NCBI GenBank assembly: GCA_020698575.1
Contig: CM036243.1
Coordinates: 37,719,488-37,783,487, forward strand
DNA: 64,000 bases
DNA from: Bostrychus sinensis
Lineage: Eukaryota > Chordata > Actinopteri > Gobiiformes > Eleotridae
Reading direction: 5' to 3'
Of the stretch, positions 1-12,838 are shown piece by piece. The translations under genes were made by a program, and so were the position numbers. Within the stretch, counting starts at the first letter, position 1. Each line of letters opens with the position of its first letter. The notes beneath the pieces are model-generated. The model was not told the origin of the DNA and made no database searches. It saw only the letters and a program-made list of their open reading frames with translations.

Positions 1-511
1 TGTACAGCGTCTGTTATCTGTTTCCACTGTGATGCATCGCAGCGGGAGTCAAAGACAAATTTCCCCAAGGGGACAGTAAAGTGTCTTGTATCGTAGAATA
101 ACTCCAGTATTTAAGGAGATGTACTGTATTGTGCTGTTTTCAGGCTTTTTTTTTCTCTTTGACTTAAGCCCTCTTCAGACACCACTGCCTCCTGATCTTC
201 TCTGTTGAGTTCACTTGTGAATAAATTTGGGAGGATTTGAGTTCAGACATGAGAGGAGAATCTCTGAGTGCTTGTACTTAATGGCTGGGGACAGACAGAG
301 CAGTGTACAAAAGCTAATTGGCATGAACAACTATTAGCAGCACGAAACTAACAAATAAATGAGCTGACTTTTTCAAACTGGTCGCAATTTTAATCACTAA
401 AATGTTCAGGCAATGGAGCACTTCCTGGAGAAGGCGGGGTTTCAGGTGTCCAGGTCCCTTTTGAGCAGCAATAAAACATTAATAAATATAATATATATAA
501 TACAGTATATA
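1..511. other. Intergenic or intronic, no feature
   Basis: AT-rich sequence with no convincing open reading frame, inverted repeat or recognisable element. The last 40 bases are a run of AT dinucleotides leading into the TA flank of the next element. Confidence 0.5.
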
Positions 512-1161
512 TACACTCAAGGAAAAAAGAAACGCACCACTGCTTTTTTACCACATTTTTGTTTGGTTACTTATTTTTGATGGAAATATTCCATGTGCAC
601 ATCAACCATATACCCGTCCCTGATATTCAGACCCAATTAATCAATGCTTATGACAGTTTCAATAACAATAACATGACCAAACAATAATAATGCAGCAGTT
701 GTGACATGTGGTCGACCAGATCTGGGACGGTCATTGGAGGATCCAGTGGTGTGGAAACGCTCAGCGAGGCGTACAACAGTAGAGTGATGGACTCCAAACT
801 CCTGGCTACAGCCGTGTGCTCCTTCAGCTTGAAGCAGGCCAATGGCTGCCAATCTCTCTCTGGTTGCAGGAGTCGTGGCATTGTGAACAAATGTGCTTTT
901 TTTTCCATTTTGGTGTCTTTTTATAGGGAATGGTTGTGCACAATTGAGTTTTACTCATGACCCAGACATAGGTGATTAATACAAAAATACAGTTGTTATT
1001 GTTATCATCAAAATCAATCAACCGGAACCAGGAAAACAGTCATTTCATTTTGACTCAGAATAGTACTAAACTCATTGTAGTCTGTAATTTTTCACCTGCT
1101 GTAATATTTTTTGACAAATTGAGAAAATGAAAGTGGTGCATTTCTTTTTTCCTTGAGTGTA
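512..1161 (-). mobile_element. Tc1-like element, internally deleted
   Basis: The ends are inverted copies: CACTCAAGGAAAAAAGAAAC begins at 514, and its near-exact reverse complement ends at 1159. TA dinucleotides lie on both sides (512-513 and 1160-1161), the target duplication of the Tc1/mariner superfamily. The interior encodes, on the minus strand, only the start of a Tc1-type transposase. At about 650 bp it is far shorter than an autonomous Tc1 element (about 1.3-1.6 kb), so it is a deletion derivative that could move only with help from an intact relative. Confidence 0.9.
697..881 (-). pseudogene. Tc1 transposase N-terminal helix-turn-helix remnant
   Basis: Reading on the minus strand from an ATG at 881-879, the protein starts like a Tc1 transposase. 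After one frameshift it continues through a paired-like helix-turn-helix with FGVHHSTVVRLAERF and the linker DRPRSGRPHVTT, which is a hallmark of Tc1 transposases in this position. Homology stops right after this linker at about 697. The second DNA-binding domain and the whole DDE catalytic domain are missing. In an intact protein these domains bind the terminal repeats and cut and join DNA in the nucleus. This copy cannot be functional. Confidence 0.85.
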
Positions 1162-3185
1162 TTAACAAAGCCTATAGAAAATGTATTAACAAATACATTG
1201 TGTATTCATTCACATGAGGTTGTCTGTGGAGACTCATCTGATTCAGACTGTGATTGTTTTTCAATTATTTTTCTGTTATTCCTTGTTTTTCTAGTTTGAC
1301 TGTAAATGTCTGGCTGTGTTGTGTAGAACTATGAAAATCTGTCTTATTGGTACACCATGCTGCCTCCAATGTAAAGAAATTGTACAAGATCAATATAATT
1401 TTTTTTTTTTTTTTTGAAGGTTTGAAGATGTTTTAACTTCATTAAAGAGGCTTTGTCAACTCTGATTTAAACTGGTGAGAGCTGGTTTATAAGCTCCTAA
1501 GGAGGAGTTTTTGACCTGAAACTAAATTGTGTTGAAGTCTTAAGGAAGGTTTAGTTTACCTGAGGTTATTACTGAAGAATGAAACATAGAAACATTGTGT
1601 ATAACTCAGTGCATGCATTAATTGTAGAAGTACTTTTTGTAAATAAGGAATTAAATGTTGACTAATTATTATTACCATCAACATCACTAAGCCAACATAA
1701 TTATTTATTACTATTGTCATGCTTAAATAGGAAGTTATAGTATATTATACATAATTGGAAGAATTACTCATAATACTGAACTAATATTGATATATGTATA
1801 TGATATACGATGGTAAAATGAGTTATAACTGTAAAACGTATATTAACTTGTATCATAAGCTTAAAAATAAACTGCATTACACTGCATATGTGTTTAATGG
1901 ACCATACTTAGATGTAATTATAAGGTATAATGTATGATATATGTCAGATATTGTATATAAATATATTGTTCTTTATAAAGTAACCGTTCATTAGGATGAA
2001 TGGGGGTGGGGTTAAATAAGTTCATCTTCTTCCCACTCCTTTTTGAGCTACAATAATTTACAAACTGTGAACATGTCTGAAAGATATTTATAGATACTGT
2101 TATTCTGTTTGTTTCTTTTGTTTTGTTTTTTCTATCCAGTGTGGGTATAATGTATAATATTAAACAATATATTTATATTTTCTATGTACATTTTTTTGTT
2201 TTTTTATGGCTCGAAATTAATTAAAAGTAATCAAACAAACTAATCAAACTAATCCTTAAATAATACTAACTAACTAATAATGTAGTTTGTAAGCAGTGTG
2301 CTGCTGTGTGTTATTTTTGTGTTGTTCTGTGAGAGCTGTGTTTGTCTCGCTGACCGTGCCCCGAGCAGGAGGAGGGCTCAAAGACAGATGATTACACTGA
2401 AACCACAGCGCCATAGTTCAATAACAGTGCGACCCGAGGGTAATCCACCAAAGCTCTGGTTATAAAAGCACAGCTTACAGACTAATTCTAGCTTAGTTAG
2501 TCTAGTTCCAGTCTAGTTGGAGTGCGCAGAGGACTTGTGGTTTAATGAACATTGTGATTCAGAGACACTACTGTGAAGAAAACACAAAGTAAACACAGGC
2601 TGAAAAACAAACAGAAACTACCATGGAGATATGTTTCATTCTGATGGAGCAGAGGATATAGGATAAAAGTAAACAAATTGACTTACCTTAGGGTCAGATT
2701 TGCTGCACGCTAAGTGAAAAAGACGTGCTAAAAGTGGAGCAAATCTTTGCTGAGGTCAGCGCTTCACAGGAGCTAAATGAACGCAGCACAGATTGTGAGT
2801 TAAAACAAGGCGTTATTGGTAAAGTGTGCAAAATTCAACATGGAGAAAATGCTAATGAAATCGTTTAGCAGTGGCTGTTTAATTTGTGGCTTCTTGGCTT
2901 ATTTACAGAAATAAAACAGTAATGTGTTGATTTAAAGGTGGGGGCAACACAGAGACAGACTTTCACTTCCGTATTCCACTGAACTGCAGCCTTTTCCAAG
3001 TCTTTTACTCGTCATATTAGGTTCTAACAGTGTAGACCGAGCTTCAAACATGGCTTTGCATAATGACAGTGCCGCGGACCGGAGTTAGTCCACTTGTATT
3101 GTTTATGTTGGCTTTTCCAATGCACACTGAGACTCCTGTGTCCTCTGGCCTGCACAAACTCAGTCTGTCCCACTTCAAACTCTGC
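1162..3185. other. AT-rich unannotated stretch
   Basis: No reading frame or repeat boundary recognised. It holds a poly-T run at about 1400-1416 and long AT-rich tracts. A TATAAAA sequence at 2461-2467 follows a somewhat GC-richer stretch, but no exon can be seen downstream, so I do not call a promoter. Confidence 0.4.
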
Positions 3186-3224
3186 AGAAACAGAATCTCA
3201 CACAGAGTGTGAGATTCTGTTTCT
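3186..3224. repeat. Perfect 18-bp hairpin
   Basis: AGAAACAGAATCTCACAC (3186-3203) is followed after three bases by its exact reverse complement (3207-3224). RNA or single-stranded DNA would form an 18-bp stem with a 3-nt loop. There is no U-run or other context that would make it a terminator, and I do not recognise a parent element. Confidence 0.9.
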
Positions 3225-4989
3225 TCAAGTGATCAGAGTCAAACAGGCTGTTGACATTTTTGTTCTTGACCCAGAGAGAGCCTCCTCTCTCCCATTGAAC
3301 CTTGGTACAGCAGGTTTCTGCTGAAGTCTGTCAGTCAGAATCATTTCTTTTCAGACAGAGGAAGGAGTGATGTTTCCTTTATCATTTATTTTCTTGTCAT
3401 GTTTTGACTGACACCATATGGACAAATTTTGTGTTTTCGTCATCTAAAAAAGTTGGGTTTTTGATGACAAAAAGGCCATAAAACATAGAAAATATCAATA
3501 AATGAAAATAAACTTAATATCTATGGTTAGGGCTGAAGTAGTAGAAAGGATTTCATGCGAAAAAAGTAAAAAAAATAAAATAATATTTGACATTTTTATA
3601 GTTATTTTATGAGAGGTCCCAAACGGGTCCCTAAGGTAACGAGTGTATGTACATTTTTAAGGTGCCCAGAGGGTTAAACATGCAAATGGTCATTTTCACC
3701 ACTATAGTCATTATTAACCATTAAAACAATAAATCTACAAAGCCACGGTAATTCGGCCCCTTTATGGCTTTTCTGTGACTAAAAGTGATCCTTGAAAGTT
3801 CATTTTTTTCAAGTTTTATCTGTGAATCTGGAGGAACAATCTGTTATGTGTCCAATAGAACTTTCCATAAGCGACATAATTAAAAAAGCTGTATATAGAT
3901 GACAAGAATTTGAAGGTTTTCCCATTTATTTTAATGTGGTAACAAACTAAAAGCACTTAACAAGACATTTTAGACATTGATACTGATATTGATGCTACGG
4001 CTTTAGTTCAATTTGTCTTACATTTAACTGAGGGTATACATGTAATTAGGAAACATAACCCCTTATTAGGTATTTGTCTCAATTTGATAGTCATAGTAGA
4101 AAGGTTAGGAAACATTTTTGTGTTTTTCACTGTAAGTATTTCCATGCGGCGATGATATCTCCCCAAAAAAGGCTGACTCCCCTCTGTGTGAACACCTGCT
4201 CCGTTTCACCTTGATAGGTGTTTTCTAATGGGTTCTGAAGGCGAATGGAGCCCCCCTCGCCGCCAGATCGAGCCAAAATGGCCGCCCACCTGCGCCGCAC
4301 TGCTCCCGGTGCTCAGCGTAGAGACAAATAACGCTGAGAAAGTGCCACAGAGGAGACAGTGGAGGAGTGATGGAGGGGCACAGAGGAGAAGAGTAGAGGC
4401 TTGCTGTTGGGTAGGTACTGAGCTGTAACATGGATTATTGATAAGGCTTCCTCTGTAATGAGACTTCATACAGATTTACACCTGGTTACTAACAGAGGGC
4501 AAAAGTAAGAAGGGGAACTGTGGACCTGACACCTCCAACAAACAACTTTAGTGCGAGGATGAAAGGTAAATTGTGCTGAAACAGATGAAAAAAGATGGAC
4601 AAACAGAGGCATTACAATGAAATTAATTGAAATATCACTGGCATTTAGTGGTGGTGGAGGTGAGGTGGATCTCTAGCTCCATAAATCATACAATAAAAGG
4701 TTGTCAGTAGTCTGCAATCACTCAGTCAATTTCATTTGTGTGCCTTGGAAAATATGCCATTAGTATTTAATTTTTTTTTTTACTCTGTCAGACAAATAAG
4801 CACTAACTTTGTTTTGAAGTACATTTATTGAAACATCATTTGAGTGAAAGTACAATACATCTTTCATTTTTATTCAGAGGTGAGAGAAATATTCTGAATC
4901 TGTGCAAAAATAAAAGCACTTGAAAATAATACTACAGATGTTAACGTACTCAACAAAATAATCACTATGACCAAGTACTCTCAACCCCC
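3225..4989. other. Unannotated stretch with a GC-rich patch
   Basis: Mostly AT-rich and without recognisable features. A GC-rich patch at about 4228-4400 contains CCAAAATGGCCGCC at 4273-4286, close to the YY1 site. Short overlapping frames here (60-87 aa, both strands) look like chance frames in GC-rich DNA. Confidence 0.35.
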
Positions 4990-5425
4990 TTTTCTACCTA
5001 TTCTGCTTTTTGAGCTTTTAACCATGTTATAACTGTTGTCTCCTCCTCAAAAACAGACCTGCAGTAGTGTTCTGTTTGAGTGATCCTGTATGCTGAGGTG
5101 CTGCCCTTCTCCAGAGCTGAAAACGCACGGTCTCGCAGCTCTACATAGACACGTGAAACCAGGAATTGCTCCTGCGTGTTTCTAAAGCCCATACACCGTC
5201 ACCGGACTCATTCTGATCATTTCAGCCTTAAACCAAAGCAGTCAGCTCATTTATCTATCTGTTAGCCTCATGTTGCTAATAGCTGTGCTAATTAGCCTTT
5301 TTATACTCTGGCCAATCCCCACCGTTGCCAGCAGGGGGGGACAGACACCTAATCTAAGCGTTTTTTTTTGCAAAGTCACAGTTACAGCTCTCCAAAATAA
5401 GAGGTTTTCCACAGATTAATATAGA
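4990..5425 (+). repeat. Dispersed repeat family 1, copy a
   Basis: This copy has the family's order of landmarks: TAACCATGTTATAA near the start, then CTCCTCCTCAAAAACAGACC, ATCCTGTATGCTGAGG, CCAGAGCTGAAAACGC, TTCTAAAGCCCATACACCGT, GCCAGCAGGGGG, and AGAGGTTTTCCACAGAT near the end. The same order recurs in the window at 13963, 15533 (reverse), 26374 (reverse), 31106 and 36041 (reverse). Ends in better copies read TTAAAGGTCCCCTATTCT on one side and a similar inverted TTTAAAGCTCCCATATTT on the other, which suggests a non-autonomous DNA transposon with TTAA-type flanks. No coding capacity is seen. Confidence 0.75.
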
Positions 5426-6847
5426 CAATATTTTAAGTTTAAAACCAAAATACTAATGCAAAGGTCTCCCCCCAAACAAATATTACTATGTATAGGCCAA
5501 CTTTCCCCCATATACTTCCATATCTTGTGGATTGTTTTGATAACAACTATAACAGTAATGTTGCCTGCACAGTTTGTGAGCTCAAAAAGTAGTTCTTGTT
5601 ACACCAATTAACGTTTTCAACCTCAGTATTGTACTGCGGTGTTACCTCATCTGTTTTGGGGCATTTGAAATGGGGCTGATTCAGAGATATTTATTCAAAA
5701 GCTTAGTTTGGATCAGTGTAGGGAGAAAATAGTTGTGTATATCCAGCTTAGGTCTAAGACACAAACTCATCCTTTATTCCTCTGGTGGCTCTGTCGGTGA
5801 GGAGTGATGTGGACAGATGACCAGCCACAGTGCGGCCAAAATGAGCAGCTGCTGTTTGTGAAGCTCTGGGGCAAACTGTGACAGCGATGGGACAGAATGA
5901 TAGCAGTGTCACCGAGGGGCTTCCAGATACACAAAAACATGGAGGCTAATGATACGTGGACTCTGCTGGAGGATAACAAAGCCTGATGTATGCTTGGCCA
6001 TTGCTAAATCCTGCATACAGACAGTGAAATTTAAAAAGTGTGACGAAGAAAAGTGACTTATCTTTTATCCTAATGGCTTTTCTCAAGAAATCATCTGCCT
6101 CAGAGTGTGCAGTGATTCACAATGATTTGGCGTAGGTTTTACCCTGTTCTTGATGCAACCTTCTCCATTTATCTGGGCTTGGGACTGGCACAAAGCGTAC
6201 AAAGAGCTTGTGACCCCCTGTGCCTTGAATCTCTGCTAAGTAGTGCTTAAAGTGACATTTCTAGCAAGACAGAGTAATGCATTTGAAGTAAAGTATAAGG
6301 TAGAGACCTGCAGCGGTAGGGGATTTGTGCTCTATTACACCAGTCTTTACGGTATGATTTTGAGTGTGCAGTTTATTTGGGGCTTTGCTGTAACTGTCAT
6401 GCTGTTGCCGGTGGAAGAGTAAGGCTGCGAGCGGACATTAGTGAGAGTAAACAAACTGAGAGTGAAACATGGAGAGAGGTAAGGACTGGAAGCCAGGCGA
6501 CAAAGCACAACAGAAAATAAACACAGTCTACAATAAAGCCATTAATGCTAACACTATGAATGTTTCCAGGCTAGCTCCAGGTTTTCTCTTGTGAAATGTA
6601 AGACTTTTTTAAGACTTTTAAAAGCCGCTTAGAATAGAACAATAATCTGTATACATTTTACACTAATAAATAGCAGTATTACTCTATGAAACTCATTGGT
6701 TTTATTGTAAAAGTCTGTTTAACTCCAGTTCTGCATTAAAAATCTCAAAACGGAATCATACATTTCAGTGGTAACAGCATTTACTGTACTGTGGAGATGT
6801 TTTTGCAACAGATACGATAAGATTATACAGCCATGTAAACAGTAGAC
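5426..6847. other. Unannotated stretch
   Basis: No coding region or element boundaries recognised. Small frames on either strand lack family motifs. Confidence 0.35.
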
Positions 6848-7559
6848 TTAAGCTGGGGACACACTACACGATTTTCTCAGTCAGTTACAGAATCTGAAAA
6901 GACTAGGAGCACACACTAATGACTGGTTTCAGCAGATTTAGTTCTGACGACTGAAAGACAACTACAAGATCTGCTGAGGCCGCAACTGACGCCAACCAAA
7001 TGCAGCAAACTCTTGCGGGGAACTTGCGAGAACTAAATGGTAAACAAACATGGACGCTACCTGAGTCACTGTTGCCGTTGTGTGCGCAGCTATCTGTTTG
7101 GAAAAAAGGAAAAAGAAAAAGCCTCTATGTATCCAGTTTTGCTTGGGTAGCGCTCAACTTTCTTCGGTGTTTGCCATGGTTGTTTGTTTTCTTCTTCTTC
7201 TTCAAATTTCCGCGTATATTTTCCTGCCACTTCCTGTTGGGTTGTCTTTGTTCTCTGACGATATTTCCTGTGTCCCATCAGCTGTTTGTCATCGGCCGCT
7301 GGACTCCATGAATTCCCAGTTGGATGTAAACAGCCCACACTACAGGAGTGTGTCCAGAGTCGGTGTTTGATTGTTTGCGACCGACGTCAGGCCGGGTTTT
7401 TGCACCGACTCAAGTCTTTGAACATCACACACTAACGGATTTCAGGGCCGACAGGTGATTACGATTCCCTACAACTAGTGTTGACTGATACAGACTCAGT
7501 GCAACTGTGAATCATTGTAAAATCGGGCCAAAAATGTGGATAGTGTGTCCCCAGCTTTA
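6848..7559. mobile_element. PIF/Harbinger-type MITE
   Basis: A 16-bp perfect terminal inverted repeat, AGCTGGGGACACACTA (6851-6866) and its reverse complement (7541-7556), bounds a 706-bp element. The 3-bp sequence TTA directly flanks both sides (6848-6850 and 7557-7559). Three-base TWA duplications are typical of PIF/Harbinger elements. The inner frames (about 100 aa at 7000-7370) show no transposase or MYB motif, so I treat the element as non-autonomous and those frames as chance. Confidence 0.85.
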
Positions 7560-9096
7560 GCCTTCAAATTCTTACTAAATAAAGACACATTTGAGTGGGT
7601 GAAGATACTTCTAAAACCACTGTTGAAAGATTTTGTTGTCATATTCACAGCCAACTTGCAAAAAAGACAGATTTCTCTATTGTTACTGACAAAGTATTGA
7701 TCTAAAATGTGTTTTTGACAAGTACAACACTGAAAAACCTGACTTAGATGTCCCAATTTGACAATTTAAGACCTAGATGAACACAATTTAATACCTGGAC
7801 ACACATTTTTAAACTTTTAAGGCCTTGGAGCTACCCTGGGCTCTTCTCCTTAAGGGCAAGTCAATCTGTTTGTGTTGTGTGTGCCAAACCAAGTGGATAC
7901 ACCAATGCCCTGTGGAAAACCCCACCATAGTAAAATTTCGCAGGACCCTGGGGCGGGCAGCCTGGGGTTGCCTTCAGGACTTCAAGAGCGGGATTGAAAA
8001 GTCAGTTCTGTCTCCAGCATGAGGTTACAAAATGGTGTTTAAGGTCCAAAAAGTGTGTCGGGTTTTGGGTTGCAATAAAAAAAAAAATCTTGCAGTTATT
8101 TTACAAAGTTAGACAGAAAATGTTTTAAATGTCCATGGGGAGAAAAGAAATTCCTTACAATGATCAGGAAAAAGAGTAATGTTGTATAAAGAATGATCAG
8201 AGACACCTAAAATGAACAAATGCATGATGTGATTAACTGTGAAAGAAAAACAAAAATAGCATTACACCTCTGAATTTCTGGTTTCTTTTAGCTTGTCTGC
8301 CTTTTCGACACCTGAACTGTGAGAATGAAGTGTGCAGGCACAAATACAGCTCTGTCGACGGAGACTTCCTCTGCAGCTTGTTAGAGCGGAGAGCAAGCAG
8401 TGCATATTCTGTTATTAGACAAAATGAACCGGAATGAATTTAATTTTATGGTCACATCAAGAGTATGACAGTGTTTACTGAGGTATAAAAGTGAGATTAA
8501 TAAGATGGAAGTGTCGAGTTCGTCAGTCAAAACTATTTAGTTCCAGTGTTGAAATGTGATTCTTTAAACTGTTGAGATACAAAGCTGTTGTACTACAAAC
8601 GTGTTCTTTGACTTGTGACGCTGAACTCCTTTTGAAAACAAATTTAGGTTCTTCATGTTCAGTGCTTTCACAAGATTTTTAATGAGGCAGAGGTAATTGC
8701 TGGTTCGGATTGCTCTAATGCACGACACTCAGAGCTAGGAGTTTAAGGTCAGCTCTAAACTTTGCTTTGATGAGATGCGGAGGGAGATTGGTCAGATTTT
8801 TTATTCTTCTTTAAAATAAAAGGTAGTTATGCTGTAGTTGGAAGTGAGAGGTGTGTTTTTGACTGTGACTGACGTGATGAGCCTGGTCAGGGGCCGCTAG
8901 CTGGAGCCGTCTCAATATCTAACAAACGTTGTTTAATTTCTACCACTACAGAAACCACCAGAGCCAGCAGCAAACATCTAAACATCTGGCCCGAGGTACA
9001 GCTGCTTTCGGCGAGGTACGTGAGCGCTCAAAGCTGTACGGACAAACTTTAAATTCTAAAGTGGGGTCTATCTTGGTAAATGGAGCCCATATTTGA
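7560..9096. other. Unannotated stretch
   Basis: A poly-A tract sits at about 8077-8088. No supported gene or element. A 65-aa frame at 7825 has no recognisable motif. Confidence 0.35.
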
Positions 9097-9539
9097 CATC
9101 ACAGCAGGGCTTCTCAATTATTTTCTGTTACGCTCCCCCTAGGAAGAAGAAAACATTTCACACCCCCCACTCTCCACCGCGACTATAAATAGTATCATTT
9201 GTCAATAAAATTGTTATAAGTACACCTCTGCATAACACTGTATCCTTATTAACATTAAAGAAAACAAAACCAAACAAAAAAAGAGAATTGCACTTTATAT
9301 CTATAAAAAAAAAAACCTACACTATAAAGCTAATACTCTCTGCACACACTCTGACAATGAGAGCTCCACTGCCACCTACTGTAGTGTATGTGCAATTACA
9401 CTTTATTCTAATTTTTTTATTTTTTTTATTTAACCTTTATTTAACCAGGAAGTCCCATTGAGATTCAGAATCTCTTTTTCAAGAGAGACCTGGCCAAGGT
9501 AGCAGCCAATCCACAGAAACAGATACATACATACATCCA

Positions 9540-9570
<31 letters not shown>

Positions 9571-9837
9571 TAACAGTACTTTACATTTTCATAATAAATA
9601 AGTACAGTATGCTAAAACATCTCAAGAAAAGCAAGCACATGTGTTTATTGCCAAATTTTTTATGGAATTCATTTATGGAGATGAGAGTTTCTAGTTTAAG
9701 GTCTTTCTGTAGGTTATTCCATCCCCAGGGTGCTGAATAGGAGAATGCAGTTTTTTTTTCTAGTACGGCAAAAAAAAAAAAAAAAAGCATGTCACGCGCG
9801 CCCCCCGCCCCACTAATTGAGAAGGACTGCATTACAG
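9097..9837. mobile_element. hAT-type non-autonomous element
   Basis: The left end CAGGGCTTCTCAATTA begins at 9105. The right end, read in reverse complement, is CAGTCCTTCTCAATTA and ends at 9829. The flanking octamers are CATCACAG (9097-9104) and CATTACAG (9830-9837), matching at 7 of 8 bases. CAG termini and 8-bp target duplications are hAT traits. The interior has no transposase. It contains a second dispersed sequence (TTTAACCAGGAAGTCCCATT at about 9440-9459) and a microsatellite, so it may itself carry a nested insertion. Confidence 0.85.
9523..9570. repeat. (ATAC)n microsatellite
   Basis: About 12 tetranucleotide units of ATAC with one interruption (CATC), lying inside the hAT-type element. 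Confidence 0.95.
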
Positions 9838-10169
9838 TAATAAAGTTCTTGTCTGAAATAATCTTAAAACTTCATTTTGTTTCACGATAACTGTAATATT
9901 TACACATTAAGCGCCTCTCTGTTCCTCTCAACCATTGCATTTCCAGTGCCTTGTGAACGTCACCAAGCAACCAGGATGGAGAGGGCGTAACCAGGCAGGA
10001 CTCGTCTCAGATCTGAGCCAGAAGGTTTTTGTCCCATTGAACTTAAAGGTGGTTTTATTTGCATCCACTTGTTCCACTCATACAGACATCTAACTCAAAT
10101 GAGAAGGTATCAGACTAATTCTGTCCAAAATGGCTGACAAGGCTTAAATCAAACCTCAGGAACTTTTTT

Positions 10170-10740
10170 TTTTTTACCTTAAATAAACTGTTTCAGAGTC
10201 TGTGTGCTGTTAAATAAATGAGTTATTGTGGGCTAAATGAAACATCCTCTGAGCCAAAAATGACATTTGCCATAGTGAGCACCTGGTGTCAAGGAAATCT
10301 CGCGACTATTTCTTGATTTTTGTCGTGGCAAACCAGCCAAATGGCGAAAAAACTTTGTACGAATAAAGTAAAGCCAAGTGAGGGATCACACAGGAGTCAA
10401 CTGGACTTGTGAGTTTTTACGACACTGCTTTACTCCCAAATGTAGGTGGCGCTCCAGAGAGGAACATACGGCAAAAACAGCAAAGCAATGAGCAAAGTTA
10501 CTGAGTTCCGCTTTAAGGCTCATTTATTCTCTACATTAAACATGCATTCGGATACGGACGGAGCTCTCTGTTTGTCTTCTGCATTCATTCTGTCGTACGT
10601 TGGTCTGTTTCCTCTGGGCTTGTGGATACAAACAAACAGAGCAGTACATGTGCTGACCGCTAGGGGGGCGCTAGTGAACACAGCTCAACAGTCACAGCTG
10701 AAGAAACGGCTGAACTTTTTAGGAGAAAGTTAGTCACAGT
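10170..10740. repeat. Family 3 repeat fragments
   Basis: TACCTTAAATAAACTGTTTC near 10177 and GTTACTGAGTTCCGCTTTAA near 10498-10517 are two landmarks that recur together at 21690-22395 and, in inverted form, at 49219-49640. They suggest a dispersed element with termini near TTAAAGTGGAACTCAGTAAC. This copy is rearranged or partial. The 95-aa frame at 10446-10733 has no family motif. Confidence 0.45.
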
Positions 10741-10935
10741 TTATTCAAAAACTGAACAGACCACTGCTAGTTTCACCTCATTTTCTTGGCTCTTTTTAAA
10801 TAAATGTGGTGTAAAAACCTTCATCAGCTCCGCCATGTTTGTTCGATATTGTTTATCTTTTTCTTCTGTCTTGGTAAAATCTTTGACTTGTCAGCAATTG
10901 CCCCCTACTGGTTATTAACTTAACACACACAAAGA

Positions 10936-11310
10936 AAAAAGTCCAAATCCAAATCCAATTTATTTATAGTGCACTTTTAAAAACAACAAGGTAAGCCAAA
11001 GTGCTGTACACAACAAGGGAATAAAAACAGATTTTAAAAAATATATATTCTAATCATAGACAAAATACAGTAAAACAATAAGAACTTTGATAAAACAGCA
11101 AAAGTCAAAACCTCAAACTGACTAACTCTAAATCTTTGACTTAGAAATTACAAGTAGAGCCTGATCTGCCGACCTGAGAGAGCGTGAGGGGGAGTATGGC
11201 TCAAGCAGGTCAAACATTTAAAAGGTAAGGCATTTAAAAACAAATAAAATAATTTTAAAATCAATTTCGAAGCAAACATGGAACCAGCAAAGGGATAAAT
11301 GCAGACGCCA
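10936..11310 (-). mobile_element. Retroelement-like tail fragment
   Basis: ATTTATTTATAGTGCACTTT followed by AAAACAACAAGGT and AAAGTGCTGTACACAACA is a common teleost interspersed sequence. Further on, ATTTTAAAATCAATTTCGAA (about 11251) belongs to the same sort of fragment. I place it as a degenerate minus-strand retroelement fragment by resemblance only. No frame is preserved. Confidence 0.4.
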
Positions 11311-12689
11311 ACAACGTTTGGAACCGACAGATCTATTTAGGTGTGGAAAATAAATGAATCTTTAGATGTTTTCCACCATAACCTGCAAACACTGATGACA
11401 AACTTACATTTTTATGTCTATGAAACTTTCCAGACCCCAAAATCCACTGCTGAACATGTTAGACGCAATGACGTGGATGAATGAGAACCATCCCAGACTC
11501 ACTAAACCGTACTGGAGCATTTAGTGTCCAGTCTCTTTCAGTCTTGTCGACTCTTAACTTCTCTGTGCAGTAAATCCAGCGCTGATCCACTCCACAGAGC
11601 TCAGTCTGACAGTTCCCGGGTCCAGTTCATTTTGTTTGCTCCAGGGAGGAGTCGATGAGGTGCCCTCCGTCCCGCCTCGCTGTCCCAATCCGGTAACCTC
11701 TCCATCCATCTCTCTGACACTGCTGTCCCGGGACGTTTCACTCTTTATTCACCTGGATAGAGAGAGTGCTGAGGTGGTGCTGCCCTCGCCCCCCACACAC
11801 ACACACACACTCACACACACATGGGTCAAGTCTGTCCCAGTGCGAGCTTTTGACCCATAACCTCCCACTATACCTCTGTGCGACAGGCCCGAGTGAGTAA
11901 GTGCCATGTCGAATAATCATTTAACATAACATGACTGAAAACACATGGTTTAGTGTCAGTAAATGAAAGACGAGGACTCTGGGAGTTGTAGTTTAAAAAG
12001 CATCAAAAATTAGTGCAGAAAGTCAACGATAAACTGAGAGGAAGGAGAGGAAGCAGTGGTAGCATTTCGCAAAAGCCTGCAGCCTTTTTGATCCAAAGAG
12101 CCAACTGTTGCCAAAAATACAAAATTTGGATTAGGTTTTTGTTGTTGTTGTTGTTGTTGTTTGTTTTCAATTTTGATATTTTTGGCCCTTTAATGTGTGG
12201 CTTTAACACTAAAACAGGAAAAAAGTGAAATTAGATTTTTTAAGGATGTATTTTCTAGACAAAATCAGATAACCTTATCTCTCTCTCTGTAAAAGTCTAT
12301 TTATGAAACATGTCGTCAAAATGAATCAAGAATTTTAAACCCAGCTTTTTTCATTATTCAGATTTTTTGAAAAGTCTTCAGATTTGCACATTTTTACTCA
12401 TATAATGCCTAACTTTTATATAAAAACATGAAATGACTCAGAACTTGCTATACATTTTTCACTATCTTTATGTCAGTAATGTATTGGAAAAAAGTTTAAC
12501 ACTGACATTTGTTAGTTTAAGAAAAAAAAAATCCCTATTCATCTGCAGTGTCTCGCCTTAATGTTCAAAAGTTGTTTTGTCTATAATTAAAATATAATCA
12601 TCCTATGACCTGTGGATGGTCAGTAATTACTGCAAACTAATGGAGAACTGTCTTAAATACTCACTTCGTTTTGTTTAATAGGCCACTAT
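11311..12689. other. Unannotated stretch with two microsatellites
   Basis: It contains an (AC)n run at 11793-11821 with one interruption and a (GTT)n run at 12141-12163. The short frames over them are translation of simple sequence. Nothing else is supported. Confidence 0.5.
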
Positions 12690-12838
12690 ACAGCTGTGTT
12701 TTTTATTATTTTTTGATTGTTTGTTTTTTAAATTGTTATTATGTGTGGTATGTTTTTGCTCATTTTCTGTGAAGCACTTTGTAAACCTTGTTTTTGAAAA
12801 GTGCTATATAAATAAAGTTATTATTAGTTTTATTAATA
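12690..12838 (+). mobile_element. L2-like LINE 3' tail
   Basis: GTGAAGCACTTTGTAAACCT and GAAAAGTGCTATATAAATAA followed by TTATTATTAG are the usual 3' end of fish L2/CR1-type LINEs, ending in short tandem TTA repeats rather than poly-A. No coding sequence remains upstream, so this is a 5'-truncated copy. Confidence 0.75.

Noticed and set aside
2461..2467. TATA-box promoter
   Set aside because: A lone TATAAAA in AT-rich DNA with no downstream exon or CpG enrichment.
7000..7370. Overlapping 82-103 codon frames inside the 6.9-kb Harbinger-type MITE
   Set aside because: No transposase or MYB motif. Three frames on two strands overlap.
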